From Sphingobacteriaceae bacterium (GTDB taxonomy: Bacteria > Bacteroidota > Bacteroidia > B-17B0 > Aurantibacillaceae): a DNA stretch of 64,000 nucleotides. The notes beneath the pieces are model-generated. The model saw only the letters and a list, made by a program, of their open reading frames with translations. It had not been told where the DNA came from and did no database searches. Position 1 is the first letter of the stretch, and each line of letters starts with the position of its first letter. Positions 51,001 through 59,166 of the stretch are shown in pieces. The stretch spans positions 62,001 through 126,000 of the forward strand of contig CANKBS010000002.1 in NCBI GenBank assembly GCA_947480015.1, read 5' to 3'. Position numbers and translations under genes: made by a program.

Positions 51001-52890
51001 GCCAACATGCGTAAATGGAAATACCGGATTTTTATTGGTGATGCAGCCCGAGAAAAAATGATCGTCGGTATCCACATGCCAGTGATTGATATAGGTTGAT
51101 GAAGGCACCGAAGATGTGGTGGATCCATTGACACTCATCATAACAGCTTGTCCGGCGCAAACAATGGAAGGGAAAGTGGCCGTTACATTTGGCGGAGTAA
51201 CCACCGTAATGGTATCTCGGTAAGAATAATCAATACAACCCCCTAACGTTTGTATGATGAGGTATGGCATATAAGTACCCGCTGTATATGTAAAAGAAAC
51301 GGTATTGGCACCCACCGAAAAAGTGGGTGGACTGGCACCATTGCACCAGGTATAATTGATAGCCGGAATCGGATAGAAGGGGTTATTTGTACTTGTATTT
51401 GTAAAGGTGACAACTAAAGGGGCGCATCCTTGTTTTTTATCGGTTTTATATTTGGCCGTAGGTCGCATCACCAAATAATTAGCATGTATCGATAGATCGG
51501 AGCATTGGGCTGTTGAATTGGAAGTGGCAATGAGTTGAATGCTTGGAATAAATCCGGTATAAACTGTAAATGGATTTGAACTCCCTTGCGACAAGGTAAA
51601 ATTAAAATTAGCGGGTGTCGTAATAACCGTACTTAATGGCACAGAATGAAACGTGGCATTATTCGGAAACCAATTTACCGACCAAGCGTAAGTCATCGTA
51701 TTGCCACTGTTGTTAGTGGTTGTATTAACTGCCGTTCCGGGTAAAATAGAATCGCAGGTATTATATGGTGGCACTAAACTAAAACTGCTGGTGACCTGTT
51801 CAACAAAAACAGTTTTGGTAACTTGCACCGCCGTACAGCCGGGTCCAGGCGCGACATAAGCGGTTACGGTATGAATACCGGGTGTATTGATCGGCGGTAA
51901 GGTATCTACCTGAATTGTATTTGGAGGGTGGATGTAACTGGTTGCTGTAGGTGCTGTAGGCAGAGTAAAGTATACCATGGCTTGTGAAGTATTCACAGTA
52001 GCCGTATAGCGCACATTGATGCAGATGGTTGGTTGTATACTGACCGACAAACTCGGACTCATCACCGTTACCAGAGCAGAGGCCGTATTACTACATTGAT
52101 TATTATCGGTAACCGTAACATTGATACTATTTTGACCCGCTCCAAAACTAATAGGACCGGTATTTACAGCGGAGGCTGATGAAGGTGAGCCGCCACTGAA
52201 GGTCCAGTTAAAGCTTAAGGTTCCACCGGCAATGGGTGAACCGCTTATGGTATTGGAACCACTTATGCTTGATACAAATGGCGGGTTACAGCCTGAAAAT
52301 CCTGCCGAGGAAGTAATTTGTATAACCGGTGGGGAAGAAACACTGATAATGCTTGGGCTTGGAGGTGATGCCACAGCCGTGCAACCATTGGCGGCAGTTA
52401 AAATGAGTGAAGGCAAAAAATTATTTGCACTGGTATAGGTATGGCTAACACTAGCCGTTGCGCCAAAAGGACTCAGATCACCAAACACCCACTTATACGT
52501 TCCGCCTGCACCTGCCCCTGTTCCATTAAATGAAACCGGCATAGGGGCACAATGGGTACTTGGCTGCGAAAAGGTAAAATTACCCGAAGGCGGCTGCAAT
52601 ACCGTAACAGCAGTACTGTAGCTCACAGGATTTCCACCAACCAAAGCGGTAAAAGTAACCACATACACTCCGGTTGCCGTATAAATAACACTGGCTGCGG
52701 GTAAATTGGACGTGCCTTGTGTTGGACCAAGATTCCAGAATGGATTAACGGCCCCGGCGGGCCCTGTAAAAACAACCGAAAACGGTGGGCAGCCTTGATT
52801 GCTAGGAGAAACAGTAATTTGAGAAAACCCTCTATTTAAAAGTCCAAACAAAAGTATCAGAAGGAACAAAAATTGTTTTTGTTTGTACAT
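48073..52890 (-). CDS. Giant PKD-repeat adhesin-like protein 2 with T9SS type B C-terminal domain (paralog of 42107-46933)
   Basis: Same domain layout; near-identical C-terminus (LDVPTAFTPNGDGTNDVIYAAGWGLKKLIYFRIYNRWGQLLFDSNDLKQGWDG). Confidence 0.92.
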   Translation of the reverse strand: MYKQKQFLFLLILLFGLLNRGFSQITVSPSNQGCPPFSVVFTGPAGAVNPFWNLGPTQGTSNLPAASVIYTATGVYVVTFTALVGGNPVSYSTAVTVLQPPSGNFTFSQPSTHCAPMPVSFNGTGAGAGGTYKWVFGDLSPFGATASVSHTYTSANNFLPSLILTAANGCTAVASPPSPSIISVSSPPVIQITSSAGFSGCNPPFVSSISGSNTISGSPIAGGTLSFNWTFSGGSPSSASAVNTGPISFGAGQNSINVTVTDNNQCSNTASALVTVMSPSLSVSIQPTICINVRYTATVNTSQAMVYFTLPTAPTATSYIHPPNTIQVDTLPPINTPGIHTVTAYVAPGPGCTAVQVTKTVFVEQVTSSFSLVPPYNTCDSILPGTAVNTTTNNSGNTMTYAWSVNWFPNNATFHSVPLSTVITTPANFNFTLSQGSSNPFTVYTGFIPSIQLIATSNSTAQCSDLSIHANYLVMRPTAKYKTDKKQGCAPLVVTFTNTSTNNPFYPIPAINYTWCNGASPPTFSVGANTVSFTYTAGTYMPYLIIQTLGGCIDYSYRDTITVVTPPNVTATFPSIVCAGQAVMMSVNGSTTSSVPSSTYINHWHVDTDDHFFSGCITNKNPVFPFTHVGIHNVTVTAMQAGCEGSQVLPQTITVLGPAGKFRFETNCNVNKASVSFSVNLQSASSATLFFGDGPASYVIIPANPTANTNFITTHIYPGSGNYTGTLVSAGNTGCPTYTFSQGLKIRDPKARITYHGLGLPSLPTAIACTKTRFDFDASTSSDHLVACGSGYTWFFASPVHSLPPIMTAYPRIPDPFPVILPPPPPPLPAVQCTTCPYIVDPVMLDTFRVAGIYTITLMVKDENGCQDAMTRLFRISSAEPVFTITPSPVCFNAGTVQLTNNSQAYQVFPDVITHYTLTYGDQSPPILINPPTVLSSTIHPIVNAFPPFSIFNAYLIAKNSLGCIDTGRVNWQVNKPYPNFNTTNLFPCIPQNSFNTIGFTAASGYATYSVSYGEPPGSPVWLSTSTFSNANHTYAVPGVYAATMTVLDNIGCKATQVLSITAIGQPTAGLFFPPSGNNFFCTEDTRTISSTSNFFVNPITTYAWGYSTPSTTLTPFNSTLTAVQPFLPRGVSSVSLNVYVTLNGINYCGSKAVAQTTVFTPSANIALSPTILCLGENLEASIEIINDVAGWKWMFGDNVPQPANALGSPTTQVYPYTIYPTSSTTGSAVVQLLYSAAAGLCPTVIAQAIQVIKVDADFKQIRDKYAHCMGITDTFINITKNPLDLTYKFSWSFGDGSISATGSLSSNHYKAPGVYTVSFTTQDEQYSCIGRATKEVTVFPSPKANLVITQTLSCPNASFEISGSGTAGVSGPVSATLTALNGTTAVSMSANNDFTTAASSSVTTTYTLKVSDTNGCESEPATDIMNIVAPAPSVNWDTLVVIGEHAPLNAYVKPGFTYTWSPLIVDLNCTTCYIPNPISSTTINVTYTVLVEDELKCSIVKSFYTVMINPKVTLDVPTAFTPNGDGTNDVIYAAGWGLKKLIYFRIYNRWGQLLFDSNDLKQGWDGVFNGVPQNMETYVYQVSAETFLTDQPVLSKSGTFKLIR

Positions 52891-52912
52891 ACTTAGAAAT
52901 CATTTAAATTTG
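52882..52912 (+). promoter_or_regulatory. Candidate promoter of M43-like gene 2 (TTTG-N19-TAAATTTG)
   Basis: -7 TAAATTTG at 52905-52912 and -33 TTTG at 52882-52885; same layout and spacing as copy 1. Confidence 0.6.
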
Positions 52913-52956
52913 GGTATTACATTACTAAAATTAAAAATAAATTTTGACTCAACCCA

Positions 52957-53940
52957 ATGAATGTAAAAAAATATTTTGTCGCCTTCCTGTTTTTTATCTG
53001 TAGTAATTTTGTGCATTCACAAAATTCACCGGCTTATAATTCTGCTACAACCACCAAAACCCAAAGTACTAGCAAATACAATCCGGCGCAGGTTCAAAAT
53101 TTAGTGACGAATTTATTGCGCGATACCTGTTTAAACAAAAAGTTTTCGATTGTTTTTTACCTCATTCAAGACAGTATCAACTCCTTACCGGCGAACCTCG
53201 CAAACATGAATTCTTATTCACTTACCTTGATGATAAACAGACTCAACACAGTGTTCAGCAGGATTTGCGTGTCCTTCGAAAATTGCAAAACAGTGATCAT
53301 CCCTAATTATTCTTATAATTTTTGGGATGCGTCCGATAACGGCATGGATGTGTTGCAAAATTGGTTCGAACCGAATACTATCAATGTTTATTTCCCTGAA
53401 CGCTTAATTGGTTTTATACCTGACCCCATTGATGAAGGCTATGCCTTTGCGCCACCCAACAGCAACCCACCTATCAGTTTAACCAGTGGCACCATCAACA
53501 GCGGAAACGCCATTGTGATGGCAAAAGCTCCGAGCCTTGGAGCATTAATGCATGCTTTCGGACATTTTTTTGGTTTGCAACATACCTTTTATGAAATAAA
53601 TCCGACAGCCATACCAAGCCCCCCGCCTCCTGCCAATGCTACACCCAGTATTTCAAGTTTTGAGTATGTTGACCGGATTAATTTAACGAATTGTTATACG
53701 CACGGAGACGGATTTTGTGATACAGAAGCCGATCCCTATCCGTCAATGTTAACAACAGGAATACCAACAAGCACCATAGGCTGCACCAAAACAGGTTTAA
53801 AAGACGGTAAAGGCAACTATTATATTCCGCCGGTTAGTAATTTTATGTCCATGTATCGTGAATGTCGCTGCTATTATAGTCAGCAGCAGTATAATTACAT
53901 GGCTTATGTGATCTGGCAAAGGCGATTATACCTGCATTAA
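52957..53940 (+). CDS. Exported M43/pappalysin-like protein 2, predicted catalytically inactive (paralog)
   Basis: HAFGHFFGLQH (53551-53583), HGDGFCDTEADPYPS, PPVSNFMSMYRECRCYYSQQQYNYM. Confidence 0.85.
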   Translation: MNVKKYFVAFLFFICSNFVHSQNSPAYNSATTTKTQSTSKYNPAQVQNLVTNLLRDTCLNKKFSIVFYLIQDSINSLPANLANMNSYSLTLMINRLNTVFSRICVSFENCKTVIIPNYSYNFWDASDNGMDVLQNWFEPNTINVYFPERLIGFIPDPIDEGYAFAPPNSNPPISLTSGTINSGNAIVMAKAPSLGALMHAFGHFFGLQHTFYEINPTAIPSPPPPANATPSISSFEYVDRINLTNCYTHGDGFCDTEADPYPSMLTTGIPTSTIGCTKTGLKDGKGNYYIPPVSNFMSMYRECRCYYSQQQYNYMAYVIWQRRLYLH

Positions 53941-54024
53941 TTAGGCAGTCATCAGAGCTGTTCCTTTGCCTGAATACTTTTTAAAAGCCCTTAGTCCTTG
54001 TTATACGTTAACTACAAATCAAAA

Positions 54025-54055
54025 TTGACTAATTCAGAGCGAATCTTTACCTTTG
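54025..54055 (+). promoter_or_regulatory. Candidate promoter of rpe (TTG-N20-TACCTTTG)
   Basis: TTG 54025-54027, TACCTTTG 54048-54055, ATG at 54075. Confidence 0.6.
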
Positions 54056-54074
54056 TGAATTAATTGTATTTCGC

Positions 54075-54725
54075 ATGTCACACCTTATAGCCCCTTCCAT
54101 TTTATCCGCCAATTTTGCCAATTTGCAAGCCGACATTGAACTCATCAATAACAGCGAGGCCGATTGGTTTCATGTGGATGTGATGGATGGTGTTTTTGTT
54201 CCGAATATTTCGTTTGGATTCCCGGTTATTAAAGCCATCAGCAAGTTTGCGAAAAAACCATTGGATGTACATTTAATGATTGTTGAGCCGGATCGTTACG
54301 CGCAAGCTTTTAAGGATGCAGGTGCCGGCAGTTTAAGTGTACATATCGAAGCTTGTCCGCATTTACACCGTAGTATTCAAAACATTAAAAACCTTGGCAT
54401 GAAAGCCGGTGTGGCCATTAATCCGCATACGCCGGTGCACATGCTGGAGGATATTATTGCCGATCTTGATTTGGTTTGTATGATGAGTGTGAATCCTGGC
54501 TTTGGTGGACAAAAATTTATTCAGAACACCTTTGAAAAAGTGAGACAATTACATGCTTTGATTTTACGTCAGGGTTCCAAAGCCTTGATCGAAATTGACG
54601 GTGGTGTTGACCTAAACAATTATCAGGAACTTCTTCATTGTGGCGCAAATGTACTGGTAGCGGGCAATACCGTATTTGGCTCGCCTAATCCAAGCGAAAC
54701 CATCAGCCTCCTAAAAAAAGGTTAA
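54075..54725 (+). CDS. rpe: Ribulose-phosphate 3-epimerase
   Basis: IAPSILSANFANL, DWFHVDVMDGVFVPNISFG, LDVHLMI, MMSVNPGFGGQKFI, EIDGGV. Confidence 0.97.
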   Translation: MSHLIAPSILSANFANLQADIELINNSEADWFHVDVMDGVFVPNISFGFPVIKAISKFAKKPLDVHLMIVEPDRYAQAFKDAGAGSLSVHIEACPHLHRSIQNIKNLGMKAGVAINPHTPVHMLEDIIADLDLVCMMSVNPGFGGQKFIQNTFEKVRQLHALILRQGSKALIEIDGGVDLNNYQELLHCGANVLVAGNTVFGSPNPSETISLLKKG

Positions 54726-54848
54726 AGACCTAGCCTTTCTATTTTTATTTATTCTCATTCCATTTAGTATTAAATTATCATTACATTTTTGATGGAAGAA
54801 CTATTTCGTGTCGCTTAAATATTATATTTGTTAAGCAAAATTTTAAAA

Positions 54849-56606
54849 ATGAAAAAGATTCTCCCTTTTCTTAGCCTCTTCCTTTTGGTTGCTTGCCGTA
54901 ATGATAAAAAAAGTACGGATGCGGCCGGCGAAAATAGCCGTTTCGAAAGTTATAAAACAAATTTTGTGGAAGCCCTCTGGAAACTGAATCCCGGTTGGGC
55001 CAGCAGCGTGGGATATCACCGTTACGACAGTGTACTGGTTTTACCTACCGACGAACGTCGCGCCATTGAAGTAGCCTTTAGCAAATCCAATTTAGATTCC
55101 TTAAATAAGTTTGATTTGAATACGCTTAGCGATGCCAATAAAACCGATTACTACATGCTGCGTGATTTTTTTAAAGGCAATATCTGGAGCATTACCAGCA
55201 TGCGTGCACATGAATGGGATCCTTCGTCCTACAACGTTTGCGGCAGTTTTGCTGAAATGCTCAACAACAATTACGATTCGTTGGATGTACGTTTGAACAA
55301 TTTTTATTTACGCATGGCGCGTGTACCGGCGTATTATCAAACCGCCCGGCATTATGTAAAAAATCCAACCCTCGAGCATACCGAACTGGCCATTAGTCAG
55401 AATTTGGGCGGTGCTTCTGTTTTTGAAACTGATTTAATAGAAGCCTTGGGCAAATCAAAATTAAGCGCTAAAGAAAAAGAAGCGATCGTGAAAAGAGGCG
55501 CTGAATGTGCTGCAGCCGTGAAGGATTATGCAGACTGGTTAAAGGAATTTAAAAACCCTAATCCCCGTAGTTTCCGTTTGGGCAAAGAGCTTTACATGAA
55601 AAAGTTTGAATACGATATCCAATCGGGTTACTCGGCCGACCGGATATTTGAAAAAGCCTTGCAACATAAAAAAGAACTGCATTTAAAAATGTATGAACTC
55701 AGCAAAACCTTATGGCCTAAATACCTCAGTCAGGTTGCCCTGCCCGAAGATACCCTGCTGGCCATCAAACAACTCATTGACGTGATTTCATTAAAACATG
55801 TGGCACCCGATTCTTTTCAAACCGCTATCGCACATCAAATTCCAACACTTATCAATTTTATTGCAAAAAAAGATCTGATTTACATCGACCCTTCCAAACC
55901 TCTGGTGGTGCGTAAGGAGCCGGCTTACATGGCAGGATTGGCGGGTGCTTCCATTTCTTCACCCGGGCCCTATGATAAAAACGGCAACACCTATTACAAT
56001 GTGGGAAGTTTAAATGGCTGGGATAAAGAAAGAGCAGAAAGTTATTTGCGTGAATACAATCATTACATTTTACAAATTTTAAATATTCATGAGGCTATAC
56101 CCGGACATTATACGCAGCTTATTTATTCGAATCAATCGCCGAGTTTAATTAAATCTATTTTAGGCAATGGTGCCATGGTAGAAGGCTGGGCGGTATACAC
56201 CGAGCGTATGATGCTCGAAAACGGTTATGGTGCGCCGGCCGGATCAACAGAACCCGAACCTGAAATGTGGCTAATGTATTACAAATGGAATTTACGCAGC
56301 ACCTGTAATACGATTTTAGATTATTCGGTGCATGTAAAAAACATGAGTAAAGAAGATGCTATTAAATTATTAACCCGTGAAGCATTCCAACAAAAAGCCG
56401 AAGCCGAAGGTAAATGGCGCCGGGTGAGTTTAAGCCAAGTGCAGCTCTGTTCCTACTTTACAGGCTATACCGAGATTTATGATTTCAGAGAAGAACTCAA
56501 GAAAAAACAAGGTGATGCGTTTAAGTTAAAACAGTTTCATGAAAAATTTCTTAGCTACGGTTCAGCGCCGGTGAAATATATTAAGGAATTAATGATTAAA
56601 GATTGA
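54849..56606 (+). CDS. DUF885 family lipoprotein (metallopeptidase-like)
   Basis: Lipobox-like LLVACRND; ILNIHEAIPGHYTQLIYSNQ; MVEGWAVYTERMMLENGYG; typical of DUF885. Confidence 0.9.
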   Translation: MKKILPFLSLFLLVACRNDKKSTDAAGENSRFESYKTNFVEALWKLNPGWASSVGYHRYDSVLVLPTDERRAIEVAFSKSNLDSLNKFDLNTLSDANKTDYYMLRDFFKGNIWSITSMRAHEWDPSSYNVCGSFAEMLNNNYDSLDVRLNNFYLRMARVPAYYQTARHYVKNPTLEHTELAISQNLGGASVFETDLIEALGKSKLSAKEKEAIVKRGAECAAAVKDYADWLKEFKNPNPRSFRLGKELYMKKFEYDIQSGYSADRIFEKALQHKKELHLKMYELSKTLWPKYLSQVALPEDTLLAIKQLIDVISLKHVAPDSFQTAIAHQIPTLINFIAKKDLIYIDPSKPLVVRKEPAYMAGLAGASISSPGPYDKNGNTYYNVGSLNGWDKERAESYLREYNHYILQILNIHEAIPGHYTQLIYSNQSPSLIKSILGNGAMVEGWAVYTERMMLENGYGAPAGSTEPEPEMWLMYYKWNLRSTCNTILDYSVHVKNMSKEDAIKLLTREAFQQKAEAEGKWRRVSLSQVQLCSYFTGYTEIYDFREELKKKQGDAFKLKQFHEKFLSYGSAPVKYIKELMIKD

Positions 56607-56617
56607 AGATTTAGGTT

Positions 56618-56762
56618 GAGGTTGAGGTTGAGGTTAAGGTTGAGGCTGAGGTTGAGGTTGAGGTTAAGGTTGAGGCTGAGGTTGAGGTTGAGGTTGAGGT
56701 TGAGGCTGAGGTTGAGGTTGAGGATTGCAGATTAAAGGTTTAGGTTGAGGCTAAGGTTGAGG
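56618..56762. repeat. Higher-order tandem repeat of the GAGGTT hexamer (30-bp superunit)
   Basis: Units 56618-56647, 56648-56677 and 56678-56707 (gaggtt gaggtt gaggtt (a/g)aggtt gaggct) plus a partial unit; same hexamer as 5823-5864. Confidence 0.93.
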
Positions 56763-56836
56763 CAAGAGACAAGAAGCAAAAGTAATACTAAACACTAAGC
56801 ACTAATTATTCATAACTAAAAATTAAGCACTAAAAA

Positions 56837-59101
56837 CTAATCCAGGGTGATTCTAATTCCCACATAAGCTCTGATGCCTTGTATTGGCGCATAATTATAA
56901 CTGGGATCAAAGGTAAAGCCATTTGGATTATTCACTGGATCAGTCACTTTTTTATCAAAAGGATCATGTGGCCGCATAATGGGATCTTTGGGCATAAAGT
57001 TGAGCAGGTTTTTAATCCCAACATAACAATCCACTTTATCCTTAATCGTTTTTGATACCTGTATGTTCAACAAACAAAACCAGGGTGAGTATTGCGGACG
57101 GTAATCGAGCGGCAAAATGGGTAAGCGCTGTGGTCCATACCAATTGCCGGTGACATCCAACTTAATGGCCGGTATAGGAAAGTGATACGAGAGAATAATA
57201 TTCCCGCTCCACATGGGCGATTGCAATTGCCAGCTTGCGGTTTTTTTTCCACTGCTGTCAAGACTAATGTTTTGCACATTCACATAAGTAGCACCCAGAC
57301 TAAATTTAAAATTTCCGGTGCCGGCTAAGGAGGCGTTTAAGGAGAAGCCACGTGAATAGGCATAACCCTTCAAATTCGCGTATATGACCTTATTGGGGTC
57401 GAGGTCGTAATTGGCATAAATTTTATTGCTGAAATAATAATAAAAGACCGTGGCGTCCCAAATGATCAGCGAGCTACGGTTCATCTTCATTTTATATACA
57501 ACATTGAGGGAACCGTTATACGATTTTTCAGGTTTTATTTTATCCATGAAGACCACTTCTCTGGCTCCGGTAAGAGCGGCATGATCTTCGGTAAACACAT
57601 TTACAATACGAAAGCCGGTACCTGCATTTAAACGCATAATAAAGCGGTACTGTGGCGACCATTTATAAGCTATACGAGGCGAAGGAATAAATTTATAAAC
57701 GCTGTTATAATCAAGTCGCGTACCTAACAACAATTTATGTTTATCGGCTGAATCAAGCCGGATCTCGTCCTGTAAAAACATAGCCAGGGTATTCGTGTTT
57801 TCAGGTTTGTTCGATCTGCCATCGGAACTTTGTGTGATGAGGGTATTATCATCAAACCAAAGATTCTTAAATGCCAGCCCGGCTAGCAGATCGTGATTTG
57901 CATTGACTTGTTTGGTCATATAGGTTTGCGCAAAGGCCGTAGACTGTTTAGCCATAAATGGAACTTTTCCATAATAAGAATTCTGATCATGAAAATTATA
58001 CGACAGCTGGGTGTAGATCTTTTCTTTTAGTGGCCATTGGTATTTGGATAGAAATTCGAAACGCCGGGCATAAATACTCTCACCATAAACACTGTCGCCT
58101 CCTCTGAAGCGCTTGTCCCAGTTCATTTCTCCACCCCAACGGTCTTCATACACATAACGACCTGCCAAATCAAAGGCACGATTGTCTTTTCGTTTAAAAG
58201 CAATTTTCTGAAAGAGTGACAATCGTTTTTGCAAGGTTACATCGGTAAAGCCATCTTTGTTTTTATCAAGCGGCTGATCATAAAAATAAATATTCGAGCC
58301 AAAAAGATAATCGGCCTTTTTTCCCAATTTTAATTTCGTGCTGAAATCAAGATTGTTTTCGCGGTAAGAGGTGGAATAATAATCGAGACTTAATTTTGGT
58401 GCCAGTGAAGGACGTTTGGTAATGAGGTTGATGGTGCCTCCCATGGCTTCTGAACCGTATAAAGCAGCGGCAGGACCTTTGGCAATTTCCAAACGTTCGA
58501 TCATACCTGCCGGAATTCCCATTAAACCATAAACGGTTGAGAGTCCGCTTACGATGGGCATGCCATCAATGAGAATAAGTGTATAAGGACCTTCCATGCC
58601 ATTAATATGAATGTCGCCGGTATTACACACATTACAATTAATTTGAGGTTTAACCCCATTAACCAGGGAGGTTGCTTCAAACAAATTGGGCGTGGCTGTT
58701 TTTTGAAAAAGTTTAGGAGTAATGATGTCGATGTTCACCGGACTATCATCTTTCGACATTTCCTTCATAGTACCGGTTACCACCACTTCATTTAAATCAT
58801 TTTCAATAAGCTGCAATCTGATGCTGATCTCTTTTGGATGCGGAAGCTTAATGATCTGTTGTTTAGATCGGTAGGAGAGGGCTTGTATGACAAGTGTATA
58901 AGTAGCTGCAGGCAAATTACTGAACTGAAATGAACCTTCTTCATTGCTTAGCGTTACCAGCGAGGTGTTAAGCAAAGCCACTGAAACAAAAGGAATGGGT
59001 AGTCCCTGCACATTCTCCACCCTGCCCTTTAATTCGGTCACAAGGGTTTGGGCCTTAAGTTGAAAAACAAAAAAAACACTGAAGAGGAAAAATTTGAACA
59101 T
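56837..59101 (-). CDS. TonB-dependent receptor with N-terminal carboxypeptidase-regulatory-like domain
   Basis: LKGRVENVQGLPIPFVSVALLNTS; plug domain EVVVTGTMKEMSKDDSPVNIDIITP, YGSEAMGGTINLITKRP; beta-barrel C-term. Confidence 0.93.
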   Translation of the reverse strand: MFKFFLFSVFFVFQLKAQTLVTELKGRVENVQGLPIPFVSVALLNTSLVTLSNEEGSFQFSNLPAATYTLVIQALSYRSKQQIIKLPHPKEISIRLQLIENDLNEVVVTGTMKEMSKDDSPVNIDIITPKLFQKTATPNLFEATSLVNGVKPQINCNVCNTGDIHINGMEGPYTLILIDGMPIVSGLSTVYGLMGIPAGMIERLEIAKGPAAALYGSEAMGGTINLITKRPSLAPKLSLDYYSTSYRENNLDFSTKLKLGKKADYLFGSNIYFYDQPLDKNKDGFTDVTLQKRLSLFQKIAFKRKDNRAFDLAGRYVYEDRWGGEMNWDKRFRGGDSVYGESIYARRFEFLSKYQWPLKEKIYTQLSYNFHDQNSYYGKVPFMAKQSTAFAQTYMTKQVNANHDLLAGLAFKNLWFDDNTLITQSSDGRSNKPENTNTLAMFLQDEIRLDSADKHKLLLGTRLDYNSVYKFIPSPRIAYKWSPQYRFIMRLNAGTGFRIVNVFTEDHAALTGAREVVFMDKIKPEKSYNGSLNVVYKMKMNRSSLIIWDATVFYYYFSNKIYANYDLDPNKVIYANLKGYAYSRGFSLNASLAGTGNFKFSLGATYVNVQNISLDSSGKKTASWQLQSPMWSGNIILSYHFPIPAIKLDVTGNWYGPQRLPILPLDYRPQYSPWFCLLNIQVSKTIKDKVDCYVGIKNLLNFMPKDPIMRPHDPFDKKVTDPVNNPNGFTFDPSYNYAPIQGIRAYVGIRITLD

Positions 59102-59133
59102 GGTACAAATGTACAATTGACCTAAATGTATTT

Positions 59134-59149
59134 ATTAGGTGAACCTAAT
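59134..59149. promoter_or_regulatory. Candidate DtxR/MntR-family operator
   Basis: Perfect inverted repeat ATTAGGT-GA-ACCTAAT between the divergent TonB receptor and DtxR-family genes. Confidence 0.7.
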
Positions 59150-59166
59150 TTTAGTATATTTGGTTC

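Noticed and set aside
42708-52438. Many 60-135 aa ORFs antisense to the giant adhesins
   Set aside because: Expected in long Ser/Thr/Gly/Pro-biased genes; the sense frames have strong domain support.
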